64,000 bases of DNA, from the NCBI GenBank assembly GCA_000328365.1, contig KB309617.1:118922-182921 (forward strand). Direction: 5' to 3'. The stretch comes from Capitella teleta. Taxonomy: Eukaryota; Annelida; Polychaeta; Capitellidae. Below the pieces are notes generated by a model that was given only the letters and a program-made list of their open reading frames with translations, ran no database searches and had not been told where the DNA came from. The position numbers and the translations under genes are program-made. The number at the start of each line of letters is the position of its first letter. Position 1 is the first letter of the stretch. Below, piece after piece: positions 1 through 11,285 of the stretch.

Positions 1-876
1 AACTTGAGTTTATGAGTCGAATTCGAAGTCGAAGTCGCCTTCGAATTACACCACGCCTTCCTCTTCTCCTTCTGATACAGCACTTGTTCACACTGCACTG
101 ATAGAAGATAGGCGGCGAACTCCTGGATAGATGTATGAAGTCAGGATTGCACATAGCGGTTGAACTTGTCCTAATGTTCAAGATTTCTTCTCGTGAATAG
201 TGGATCATGTTAATGATGATTGATGATTGATGATGACAATGAGACAATGGTAGAATATAGCCACAGCCTTGTCGCCGACGAGCAGCGCCAAACACACAAA
301 GTTGCACACGACGGACCCGTACGATTTTGAAATCATCGGATTCATCGGGAAGAGACGCACACGATGATTATTACGACAGGTTCAGGTGATCTCAAATGCC
401 TGAACAGTTCTCCAAAAACAAAAAATCGGACTCTTGTAAAATTTGAAATCCGCCTTTCCTGTCCGTCGTCATAGCAACCCGTATGGTAAGAAATGTAAGT
501 AAAAATGGCAAGAAAGCGAGTATAAGATAAAATTATGGTGTTTAGGGATATTTCTAAAGATCTAAAAATGCAATTCTTCACGAATGATTTTCTGCTACAA
601 TGTGCATTATTGGACATTAATTACGAAGACATTCAAACAAAAGCAGGAAATTGTGATCATTGGAACCGAATTGTTTTCAGCCCACCATTACCAAAGAACA
701 GGGACATTAGGACGTGGGTACAGCAGTTCGATAACCTTCTAGTGTAGACAGACTGCATTAATGCTGATTCAAATCATAATTATACTGAGTGCTATGCTAT
801 ACATTAATTGTTTGATTTATGATTCAGCAACTTTTATTTGATCTTGCCCGATAATCGACACTCTGTTGCATATCAG
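1..876. other. Intergenic, no gene seen
   Basis: AT-rich DNA without a convincing coding region. The first 60 bases hold a short GAAGTC-type repetition with a small palindrome (ATTCGAAG and CTTCGAAT). Open frames at 342-617 and 535-747 show no recognisable protein pattern. Confidence 0.5.
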
Positions 877-1463
877 TGTTAAGATTACGTGGATGCTTCT
901 AACTACTTTACACGATGTTGCATTATACCATATGTAATTATGATTATATAAACTCTGCCTATGCATGTATAGACCTTCGGGCAGCGCGTGCACGAGATTG
1001 CTTCCATCTCCCAAGAGGCAATCAGCGAATACTGAGAGGTCAGAAGGCCAACGTGCAATTAGCGAATACTGGCGGTCAGAAGTTCGCCGAGAACAAAGAA
1101 CCGGAGAGCAAGCGCATCCATCATTGTCAGATAGCAACTATTTGGAAGGCACCGATCCTCTGAATTATCTATTAGAAACACAGGCTGCCCCACATCCATG
1201 CTTCTAGCATATAAGACACGGATATTTTCCATGAACACTGATTCCTCTACGCCTTCTCACCGACACACCACACATCTCTCCCTCACGTGCTTCTACAAAG
1301 ACCACTTACTTGGAACCTTTTTTTATTTTGAGTACTTTGGACTATTTTATTGAAGGTAAATTAAAGCCAATATGAAGTGATTGGTTGAGTCTTCGTTATT
1401 ACGAGCTTGGAGCTTACCATCCAACTAGTGCATAAATGACGTAGCCCTGGAGTCACTACGTCA
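877..1463 (+). mobile_element. Solo LTR, copy A
   Basis: Starts TGTTAAGATTACG and ends CTACGTCA, the TG...CA ends expected of an LTR. The 5 bases before it (872-876) and after it (1464-1468) are both ATCAG, an exact target-site duplication. A TATA-like CATATAAG lies near 1209 and an ATTAAA polyadenylation-type signal near 1359. A second full copy lies at 4380-4992 and part of a third begins at 50591. Because this copy has its own target duplication it is a solo LTR, left by recombination between the two LTRs of one element. The 5-bp duplication fits Ty3/gypsy, BEL or retrovirus-like elements; no internal region is left here to decide. It looks moderately old. Confidence 0.88.
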
Positions 1464-2013
1464 ATCAGGCGTTGCTTGTGAGTGCTGAAAGGACACTTTG
1501 TGATTCATTATATATATCTTATTTCAGTCGTGAAAAGAACTCTCACATTTTAAAGGCGACGAACAATAGAACAAAACGAACAAAAAAAATAAAGAAAATA
1601 AATGAAAAAGGGTACATGTACATGGTGAGTTTACGCAATGGACAAATCAAAAATAGAAACAGGTTAATATATTCGTAAGATAAATTCACAAAGCCATATG
1701 CTGGTATTCGCTCATAAAGCAGGTGAATAATGGCCGAAACACTTGATAAAATTAAATTGATATCACATGCTTTTACAAATTTGTATATCATTTCTGATTT
1801 TCTTAGATCATTGGAATTGATAAAATTGTGACATTTACTTGGATAATCTAATCGTCTAGTATTTGTGGTTATATTACTACTACTATTGCGGTTGGTTTTT
1901 GCTACATACGAAGCAAAAGGACAACTGGTATGTGGGTGCCAATGAGGATTAAGGAGTCGATGCAATTTACGTATTGCTTCATTTGAAAATACTAACACTG
2001 GCTATCTACCTTG

Positions 2014-2027
2014 GTAACCAAGGTAAC
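2014..2027 (+). promoter_or_regulatory. RFX X-box-like motif
   Basis: GTAACC-AA-GGTAAC fits the RFX consensus GTNRCC-N(0-3)-RGYAAC with a 2-bp spacer. In animals X-boxes mark promoters of ciliary genes. No adjacent gene is visible, so it may be a distal site or chance. Confidence 0.25.
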
Positions 2028-3669
2028 CAACCCAAACCTTATTAGTCATAAAGAAACTTGGGAGTTGATTGTGTAGTGTGTTTGCTCTATTCCATTCGAG
2101 CCAGGTATCTGGTGTTTACTTGTTTGTATCAGTTTGTAGAATTTGAGAGATGGAATGTTCAAACTTTGCACTTATATTGAAATCTCAGATTTAAGTAGCT
2201 TGCAACTATGTACATGTATGTCATAATATAATATATTCCAATTAAGGAACGAGTAAATATATTTTGATGTTGCAATAATATCATTTGAAGTTCAACCTTC
2301 TTTTAAGAGCCCATAATTATTCCGAAGGCAAAACTTCTCACAGCACATCAAGGTCAGTGAACCTTAATCCGAATTATGTTTAATCACCCCCTCATAATTT
2401 GGGTAGGTTGCCTCTATGTGAAGCCACATCAATTTAAGAGGAAGATGCACCAGGTGTGCAGCATCACAACTCATAAATGCATAAAATCGTTGCTTTGTGG
2501 AGAGCATTGGATATTGTACGCAAATGAACTTCAGAAGAGGACAAAACAATGCAGAGAAAAATGTTTCCAATTAATTATGAACTTATCTGATGTATCTTAA
2601 CTCAAACTTCACAGTTAACTGATCAAAAATCTCACATTTGCTTATAATCTTTTCTCAACCAAGCATCGCAAATACAATAAATCTCAGCTGATTGAACCTT
2701 TGAACTTGGCAGCTGCTTTGTTTGACATCCAATTTCACTCGATGATTGGACGACAAGACATAAACTGACTCCAGAACAAAGCGAGCTATGACAGAGAGTC
2801 GGTATCCGTTGGTGAACGATTAACATAGTGCATACAAATTATAAACAGACGAGTAACACCGTTTACAATCAGGCAAAAAGGATTCTTTGATCCGTAAAAC
2901 TTAGACGAATACGATTCGATTTTAATAGTGTGGACCGAAAGAATATACCCCAGGAACTGACTCAGCGGTGTTCGTGGAATCGGGGCAATAATATTTCATT
3001 TCAATTATTACATTTAAAAACGCATTTTCAGCAATATCATAGAACATGCAAATGCGTTATGTAATGATAAGGCAGAGGGGATTGTGGAAATAGCTCAAGG
3101 AATATCTTATCTTGTTTTATTGTGAGAAGAATAAAAAGAAATGACACATTTCAGCTAATAACCATAAAATCTACACCTAAGTTGTCCTGCTTTGACCGAT
3201 CAGTGTATAATTGCACTGCAATCTTCTGGCTTGGCTAACTGGCTAACTGATATAACTAGTTGGGTTACATCTTCAGGTCAACTTATCTACTTTTAAATCG
3301 ATAAGTTGACTTAAGGATGATCCAGAATATTCTTTAGCTCAGACGATCTTTTGCCTTTTTTTTTTTTTTTTTCATGCAGTTCATGTGGCGCAAAAACGTT
3401 CTCTTTTATGCTGCTATACTATTATTGAACCTTTTACTTTTGAATTGAATTTTTATTCTACTGAATTCCAGAAGTCGAATTGAAATTGGTCCTTAAATTT
3501 AACTTTTGCTTCCCAGACAGTGAATACTGGAATGCCATTTGAGAAGGATAGGTGAAGGAGATGAACATTGCATGGGGACAATGAGAACAGAAAAGTTGCC
3601 GTGTAATGGACATTCTTTCCTTGTCATTAATCACAGTCTTTTACATCAGCGGCATTTGTTGTTTTGCAG

Positions 3670-3805
3670 GACTTCTCTGTTGCAAATGGGGCACATTCAT
3701 TGGTGGTATTCAATCAATGTCTCGTAATGCACAGCGAATCAATTGGTTCAGGAATGGATGGTTGTCTCCTTGGACCCACTCTGCATCATTTGCATCATCA
3801 ATTGG
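3670..3805 (+). other. Weak orphan exon-like stretch
   Basis: A 136-base stretch is preceded by a pyrimidine-rich acceptor (TTGTTGTTTTGCAG) and followed by a donor-like GGTAAAC. The frame starting GAC TTC TCT stays open throughout and encodes a His- and Leu-containing peptide (contains SVANGAHSLVVFNQ). I recognise no domain, and no partner exon is visible. It could be a real internal exon of an unseen gene, but a chance arrangement is at least as likely. Confidence 0.15.
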
Positions 3806-4213
3806 GTAAACATAACGTGATGCTCAAAGCAACGGTGGGACTCAATTGAATGTCAACGGTTGTCATGGTGATAATATGAGGGCATTATCGGTTGGTTGTT
3901 GCGTAAACTAGCAGGAGCTGATTGCATGAAAGTAAGTTTCACTTTGAGTTTGTTTAGTCAAAACTTCACTCAGTGAAGAATCCGATTTTATGAAACAATT
4001 CAACAGTAAGTCTGATATTTAGATATTTAGCAAATTATTTTTATAAACAAATAATAAGGTTTATTTTTGGCATTGCATGCGCATTATTGCATATTGTTCT
4101 TTGAACATTTCCATTAACATAAACGTGTTTTGCCTAATTATTACTATTACTATATAATATAAGCATGCGATACTTTGGTAATCTAGTCGTAGTGCACTTT
4201 TTCGTTCGTTGGG

Positions 4214-4379
4214 CTTATTTAATCTCGGCATCCTGAAGCAACTAAGGCTTATGTGGTCCGAGAAGGTAAGCAGGAGTTAAGTGCCTTACCCAAGGACACA
4301 AGGTTGGTGGCTGGCTTCGAACCTCCAGTGGCCAGCGCCAAGCCCTTTCGAGGCGAGCACGCTAACCACTCGTCCTCTA
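4214..4379. repeat. Dispersed repeat with SINE/LINE-tail-like sequence
   Basis: The segment around 4277-4320 contains GAGTTAAGTGCCTTACCCAAGGACACAAGG in two adjacent parts, followed by TTCGAACCTCC and CTAACCACT. This phrase set is widespread in the 3' tails of animal LINEs and SINEs. A diverged relative lies at 43654-43745. LTR copy B is inserted directly at its right end, so this repeat is the older of the two. Confidence 0.55.
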
Positions 4380-4992
4380 TGTTAAGATTACGTGGATGCT
4401 TCTAACTACTTCACACGATGTTTCATTATAGCATTTGTAATTATGATTATATAAACTCTGCCTATGCATGTAGACCTTCGGGCAGCGCGTGCGCGGGATT
4501 GCTTCCATCTCCCAAGAGGCAATCAGCGAATACTGAGAGGTCAGAAGGCCAAGATGCAATTAGCGAATACTGGCGGTCAGAAGTTCGCTGAGAACAAAGA
4601 ACCGGAGAGCAAACGCATCCATCACTGTCAGATAGCAAATACTTGGAAGGCACCGAGCTACTGCATTTTTTTATTACAAACACAGGCTGCCCCCACATCC
4701 ATGGTTCTAGTATATAAGACACGAATATTTTCCATGAACACTGATTCCTCTACGCCTTCACACCTTCACATCTCTACACATTCTCTCTTACACGTGCTCA
4801 CTCGTCCCGTACGAACCACACACCAAGCTACTCCTTTCGGAACACTTTTATTTGTGACATCCTCTTTAGAATATTTTATTGAAGGTAAATTAAAGCCAAT
4901 ATGAAGTGATTGGTTGAGTCTTCATTATTACGAGCTTGGAGCTTACCATCCAACTAGTGCATAAATGACGTAGCCCTGGAGTCACTACATCA
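4380..4992 (+). mobile_element. Solo LTR, copy B
   Basis: Second full copy of the LTR at 877-1463, in the same orientation, with the same TG start and a CTACATCA end. It has an exact 5-bp target duplication CTCTA (4375-4379 and 4993-4997). A TATATAAG box lies near 4710 and an ATTAAA signal near 4888. Copies A and B are closely similar by eye. Each has its own target duplication, so they are two independent solo LTRs and not the two ends of one element. It is nested in the older repeat at 4214-4379. Confidence 0.88.
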
Positions 4993-7900
4993 CTCTACCT
5001 CTCTTGGTTTACACATGTGAATCAGTATCAGTATGTTGCAACCAACTGGCTTAACAATCCTCGCACATAATACTAGTACATTACGAAATATACTTCCTTT
5101 TATAAAGTTGAAATTCAGTTGACGATTATTATGAAAAACTAAGTAATAAAACAACGAATAATGAAGCTGTGCTCAATTAGACCAATGATGCTTTCATGTC
5201 CAATTGCTTATCACTATCTTCTAGTTCTTTAAAACAGTTATGACTTCCAAACATCGATGAGGTGTATCTACAAATATATATTTATTATAATAGTTTAATT
5301 GTGATTGTTTGATCTCTTTGGGAGTTTGAAGAACATTTAAATCACCGTTTTGTTGATTTTCATCCATTGTTATGCATTCAAGCGATTAATAACAACGAGA
5401 AATGCTGACGCTCACATGTTGTCGAGTAAATGTCGTGACCAAGAGAGTTTAATGATTGCAGGGTTATATTTTGTTATTCGGATTCGTTGAACTGTTTTCA
5501 TTTGAAGCCAAAGCTTTGCCCAATCACCAATCACTAGTTGTTACACGAGAGAAAGCGGTTATACACGTATTACACGCAGACGTTGCCTCCCTTCCACCTG
5601 ATGTTGTGTTGATTCAATATGTGTACATGTAAAGAAATGGACACTTGCCCAGAACAACTTAAGTATTTACCAATGACCGGCTCTGATGTTATTTGAAGTA
5701 TGCTTAGTTCAACCAGGTGAACCACTCACTCAACAAAACCAAGTAGGGCAACAACCGCAACACCTATAAGTATCAGATTTCTAGGGTTACTGAGTAATTG
5801 GGAGTGGAATGCCTAATAAACCTTGGGTAATTCTATATTCTTAGAAAGAAATAGTTGTTATGATTAACTGGTTAGCAGTATATCATTTGCGCTCCATACA
5901 CGTGTACAGATCAATCACTGCTCTTGCTGTTTGCCATGCATTGTATTGCTAAATTACTCACAGTAAACAGACATGGTGGCTGTATGTGGGGAAAGATACA
6001 CGCATTGCATTTATCTATCGATCACTCAGCGATACAATTGTAAATAGTTAATCGTGTGCATGAGATGAGCCTATAATTAAATTATAATGAAATGTAGTTG
6101 CTTTCCACTTACTTGTTATTCATTCAGACAATGATTGTTTTGGTAAAAAAATTTATGGTATGTGCTGTTCCATTTGGAAGGCTGGCTGACTTAAGGAAAT
6201 GTCTTTTAGCCATCAGTATTTTCCAGAGAATCCACGGCCTTTTTTTTTTTCTTTTTCATTTTTTCATTTTTTTCATTTTTCATTTTTTTTTTTTGCTGTT
6301 CAAGTCTTGATACAATTCTGGTGAAATCGCATGCGGGGCTCGGTGTCTGTTTGTTAATAGCGCCTAGTTTCATTGGTCATATCATATGATTTTACGCCAA
6401 TTGATCATAATTTGTGATACATTTCATCATTCGAATACGAGTACAAGGATAAAATTCTAGCAAGTCCACCCGTTTCCTAGCCCCTTGGCGCCGCTATTGA
6501 TGAACCTGCTTCGCTTCAGCGACAGAATTATTGAAATATCTTGCGAGTTATCCATTCCAGCAACTGAGGTCGTTTTATGATCTTTTTTTCTTTTTTTTTT
6601 TTAACTCAAGGTACTTTGGTTGACGTAAAACAATCCCATTGTTCATATCACGAAAAACTTCAAGGCGGCACAGGCGTATGACGTCACCCTCACATTGACA
6701 GGGGTGACCAAGCTTCTTCTCTTTGATCTCACATCATCCTCGGTGGCTTCCTTCCTAAAATTGGAGATGAAAGTGCTTCTGGCCTCAGGCACTCCTTGAA
6801 AGGTGCGTGGTGTTGATAATCACGACTTATATCATGTAAATAGCTAATTGAGATTCTACGTTTAAACGTATCAGTTTATTTTTCAGGAATGCATTAGTAT
6901 CTGAATCCGGCCTCTGGGGACTTGGTATCCTCTGCTCTGTTATCCTCTGCTCCGTTGGTCACATTATCTTTTCCGAGTGATGGAAACCAGCAAGACACTC
7001 ACGATTCTAGAAATGTGGGAGAAATACCTTATTCGGGAAATTCATGCCATGCCAAAGCAATTAGGAATTAACGGCTGCTAGAAAAAGAGACACTGTCTAG
7101 ACGTGTTGTGTAGGTGTCGGTTTTATATACTCGCGATATCCAAATGAACTTTTGTTCTAATGTTCTCAGATAACTCCTCAAATTGCATATGTATTAGATA
7201 TCATTCAACAGTAATCTCCCGTAGGGTGAAATCCTTCAGCAATACTACGAGTAATGGCTAATACCCATTAATGACGCCTCTAGTTTATCGGATATTAAAC
7301 TGTCGCTTCGTTGAATCATTGTCCTGTGATTGCTTATTTGTGACGTATGCTAACCGTGGACAGTATAAGCTTGACGATAATTATAAAGTATTACAGCTTG
7401 TTACAATTAAGCATGCCTATCTGTGTAACCATAATTGAAGTCAACTGCAAGATTATGATATGCTGATATGGAGGATCGATCTAATCAGTGACGCTTTGAT
7501 AGATAAGACACTAGAAATTGAATCTGCTATTTAAGTATGATTGGAAGAAGATCAAAAGACCTTCTGATCAGTTACTCGAGTAAACTCAATGCGTGCTCGT
7601 TGGTTTAATACTAATATTAATGTTGATGCATTCGTCATGAATCAAAATACAAAATAATTTTCCCGTTTTGCACGCTGTTTTATCAGATGTGCCTCGTACA
7701 CGCATCACCCGCCAATGACGGTAGGAATAATCTCTCGGCTGATATTGGGAATACGTCCTGATGAAGACAAGTGCCGAGTGACCGAGTGACCGCGAGTCAG
7801 AGCCAGAAAGTGATTGATGTTGTGCTGAACCTTTTGTGCCTTCTCCCTTTTGTAATTCCCACGTCTAAAGGGAGCTAGTGTTTCATTAGACTGAAAAGGT

Positions 7901-8161
7901 CACGTGGCCCGCAATGTTTATCTCAATTTAGGAATTCCACCCAATACAAAATGACGTCATTCTTTGGTTTTTGTGTCTAATGAATATTAATTGTTTGGCC
8001 GCAAACCATTGTGATTATTTGTAACAATTCAAGTCATGAATACTGTAGATGCATACAAAACATGACATGACGGTCACATGATTTATGCATATATGTTTTA
8101 TTCGTTCACATCAATTGGAACATAAATTATGACAAGTAAAAGCAGTGCCTTGAACAGGAAA
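4993..8161. other. Intergenic, no gene seen
   Basis: AT-rich DNA with a T-rich TTTTTCAT-type low-complexity tract at about 6240-6295, a T-rich run near 6581-6602, CRE-like TGACGTCA motifs near 6679 and 7963, and a short GACCGAGT tandem near 7780. No open frame resembles a protein. Confidence 0.5.
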
Positions 8162-8830
8162 TTAGTTTGTGGATATGAATTCAATTATAACAGTAAAGTT
8201 TTCAAGATCGTTTTGTGAAATACCACTGACGACAAGTTCATGTCTAAAGTCCAGCAGTTCACGGATCAGGCATCGACGGTGAAGCTGTGTCTCGACGTCA
8301 ACGTCGCCACAAATCAAAGGAAGCAGCGAGCAGTGGGTACGAAAGTGCAGGCCAAGGAGAGCGCGAATCGCCTTTTGCCAAGCGGTGTATAATTTATCCG
8401 CCGCTCTCAGAGGACATCCATATAATGGCATGCAGAAGATTAGAACAGGAAGTACTTCGCTTGAGGCAGAAGCCAGTGGAAGTGAGCACGTAGCATTGCG
8501 ACTCGCTTGTTAGAATCAGAGAAGGCACGGTCGATGACCTCATCAGCTGTAACGTTGCCAACCAAGCACCCCAGGTGGAGATCCTTTTGGACGAAATCGA
8601 TGCAACCGCCCATGAAATGAAACAGCGGCTCACCGTGTGGCGCAGCGCTGGGTTCATGCTGACAAGGGACACGGATAACTTTACTTTTTGTGGGGTTAAA
8701 TGAAACTTTGAAGGCGCAAAGCTGGAGCTGTCTCATCAGACCCTGTCTGGTTGGAGACAAAATAATTTTGTCTCCGTGCATGCATCCCCGACATTCCTTC
8801 GGAATGAGGAGCCACCACCTCGCATTCTCT
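8162..8830 (-). mobile_element. LINE fragment (reverse transcriptase 3' part)
   Basis: Minus-strand frames encode the end of a non-LTR reverse transcriptase. The upstream part has HGDKIILSPTRQGLMRQL, matching the region around the catalytic YADD box and after it (typically HADDI.LLSPT..GL), then FNPTKSK. The downstream part has LYGCPL, then YTAWQKAIRALLGL, RTHCSLLPLICGD and QLHRRCLI, the usual thumb and C-terminal block. The catalytic Asp pair has changed (HGDK), and the coding potential is spread over overlapping frames (8440-8781 and 8162-8431), so it is dead. The endonuclease and most of the RT are missing, a 5' truncation typical of LINE insertions. The clade is not fixed. Confidence 0.8.
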
Positions 8831-10429
8831 TCACTTCCGACTAGAAGTCGCCTCAGCCGCCTCTGACGAAGTTCTCCCCAATGACAGAGAACCGGCTAGA
8901 AGCTCATTCTTCTTCAGATGTCAGATGGCTCGGTGGTACTTGGCTCGGGTGCTTTCGCGGATAAGAGCGACGACCCCTAACGAGCCCAGTCAATTTAGCA
9001 CTGAAAAAGAGTCGACTCAGACAAAATTACAACATAATATATTTTTCGTGGATAACATGCGGAATTATCTCTTTAGTAACAAACTCGAAATCTGACAAAA
9101 TTTTTTTGGTGGAAAATGGGTAGAATCGGTAATTAATTACCTGAATTAAGCCAAAGCTAGGTTTACCGTGTGAACATAAGCACACAGCATATCAATTTAG
9201 AGATCTAAATGAGATCAACCCAGAAAAAGTGTTATCGGTTCCGACATACGTACCTGTACAGTTTTCGGTATGGTGTCAATAGTCACAAGTGCGAAAATAT
9301 CAGAAAAAATCGATTCACATCAGATGAATCGGTTTCATGAACCCACAAACTACCAGTATACTAGAATAAAGCCCACAAAAAATCTGGGAGCACCCGTCAC
9401 TGATTTAATTATTAAGTATTTAATAAATTACATTGTCAGCCCATAAGATATCTAAATAACTGCGCCGGCAGTTACAGGGGCATAGCATTACATGCTAGTA
9501 TTAATCACTGGCTCAGTTCTTCCTTTTCCGTCAGTTGCATAAATCTTGACTTGCAACACTAAATTACACTAATAACCTCTATCAACTAGGCTAATATTCT
9601 ATCATTTCTTTCAGTCATAACGCATAACCCATAATTATATCCAAAAGTCAATTCATGCGGACCGAGGTTTGGGCGATAGACAACGCGTTACATGGTTGTC
9701 AGCCATGCTATTTCGAGCTGAGGTATAAACTCTGATAATTATGTAAGAAGTTGCAGGTTTAAAGTTTCAAACAAGTGAGCAATACCGAGAGACATCTGCA
9801 TCCAGAGCTAGTACGTACTAGTAACTAGAGGCAGAAACTGCTAGACCCCCCCCCCCCTGAGGGGCCCCCCATTCGCCGTCGATATGTCACTCTGCAACAC
9901 AACAACCGCTTTGACTTCTGAAGTCAGTGCCGATGTCGACAATTCTACGGAAAAACAGAAAGTTTCAGTAGGACTTATCAGTCGGTAATCTTGGCTATGA
10001 AGACAACGAACAAGAAAATTCAACTTTAGGATTTCCTGAATTGATCTTCAACGACATGTAAAAGTTCCTGAACGTGTGAATGGTCGAGAAGAAAGTTTAT
10101 ACTATGAAGCTATCCGACAGCTACATGGATATTTCAATGTAACGACGAGAGGAGGAAAGCAGCGAAGACGGTACTGGCAGATGTTATATGGAATCCTATA
10201 ATGCAAATATTAACAACAACCTTATTACACACAACACAGACCGAGTCACATATTGTGCTATAGATGGGGGATTCAATGGATTCTTCGTCGACTCCCTTGG
10301 GTAGAATGCAAAACGTATGGAGATACATGTATCGCCTACACGCATATCATGTACATGAAGATGCATGTATTCGGAAATCGGTTTGCGCATAATATAGCAG
10401 TGTAGCGGTACACTTCATTCCAGATATGC
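8831..10429. other. Intergenic, no gene seen
   Basis: AT-rich DNA with a run of 12 C at 9846-9857 followed by a small GGGGCCCC palindrome. No protein pattern is recognised. The right end approaches the repeat-protein relic starting near 10430 and may contain more decayed sequence from it. Confidence 0.4.
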
Positions 10430-11285
10430 CTTGTAGATGATGTAAGAAGGAGAAAGAAGCTCTTGGGAAACTCAAAAAGCAAACAGAAAATCATAGGTCT
10501 GATTGCATTAGAGTTAGAGGAGTTGGGTGCACTTCAATGCACGATGAGGGTGATTCAGACTTTGTGCTAACAACGATTGCAATTGCCAATGAAAAGTATG
10601 TCACCCTGATCGGAGAGGATTCAGATCTGTTCATTATACTTTGCCATTAATACGTTATACACGCCGTGGTTTTTTTTTCTATCAGATATTCGGCAACTCA
10701 AGAAAGGCCAAAGAGTGTATGGAACATAAGCTTAATAAAAAATATACGAAGTTGGTCACATGCCAAAAAGTGCAGGCGCCATTCGCCAAAGAAGCAGATG
10801 TTTTTTATACAACAGATCGATGTAAAGAACTAAAGATGAGATGTGTAATGCTGGAGAAGCATGTGTGGCAGTAACCACCAGAAATCATTCAAACCAGCTA
10901 TGGTATGAGACATTTTGCCAAAATGTGGCATCCAGCTCCACCCTTGTTGACCCGCATAGCCTGCCTCCAAACTCATATTCACTCAGGTGTATCACAATCA
11001 GCGAGTATATTGCCAGGTGCAGGAGTGGATTGGCACTCATCTGTATGTAGATCACTATATGAGAACTGGGTTTAAGAAATGAAAGACGGGATGCTGGCCT
11101 CTAAGATGACGGACATAAACTCTGCTCCTCCATTCCTCCTGAACTATAGAGGTGATTGCATCTCAGGTCGCTGTACATTTCTACCTGCAACAAGCATGGT
11201 GTTTTACGCACTCGTGGCATGTGAACAGGGCAACAAAAGAGGCTGCAGTAATGGACCAATCGGATTTGATGGCAAAAGGTGTTGA
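10430..11285 (+). mobile_element. Relic of a multi-copy metazoan protein gene
   Basis: Several plus-strand frames carry, in the expected order, blocks of a protein family found in many copies in marine invertebrate genomes. These include LLGNSKSKQKIIGL (near 10470), DEGDSDFVLTTIAIANEKY then LIGEDSDLFIILCH (10540-10650), FAKEADVFYTT (near 10785), QNVASSSTLVDPHSLPPNS (near 10920) and a Cys-containing C-terminal stretch (near 11150-11270). The acidic blocks resemble the family's PIN/FEN1-like D...EDTDLLVLL core, and the end matches its CXC-type Cys-rich tail. That nuclease link is my inference. The relic is broken into several frames. Whether the family is a transposon gene or a host gene spread by one is unknown to me. 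A second relic lies at 14409-14831. Confidence 0.68.

Larger units (their letters stand above)
1464..4213. other. Intergenic, no confident gene
   Basis: AT-rich DNA with a poly-T run at about 3357-3372, an RFX X-box-like motif at 2014-2027 and one weak exon-like stretch at 3670-3805. A 151-codon open frame on the minus strand (1543-1998) is rich in Phe, Ile and Leu from low-complexity A/T and resembles no known family. Confidence 0.45.

Noticed and set aside
1543-1998. 151-codon minus-strand open frame
   Set aside because: Composition follows low-complexity A/T sequence, there is no domain, and no splice or start context. Frames of this size are expected by chance in AT-rich DNA.
4464-4904. 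146-codon plus-strand open frame
   Set aside because: Lies wholly inside LTR copy B; the matching stretch in copy A (915-1163) is not protein-like and has no family resemblance.
877-4992. One complete LTR element with a 2.9 kb interior
   Set aside because: Each LTR has its own exact 5-bp target duplication and the interior holds no gag or pol.
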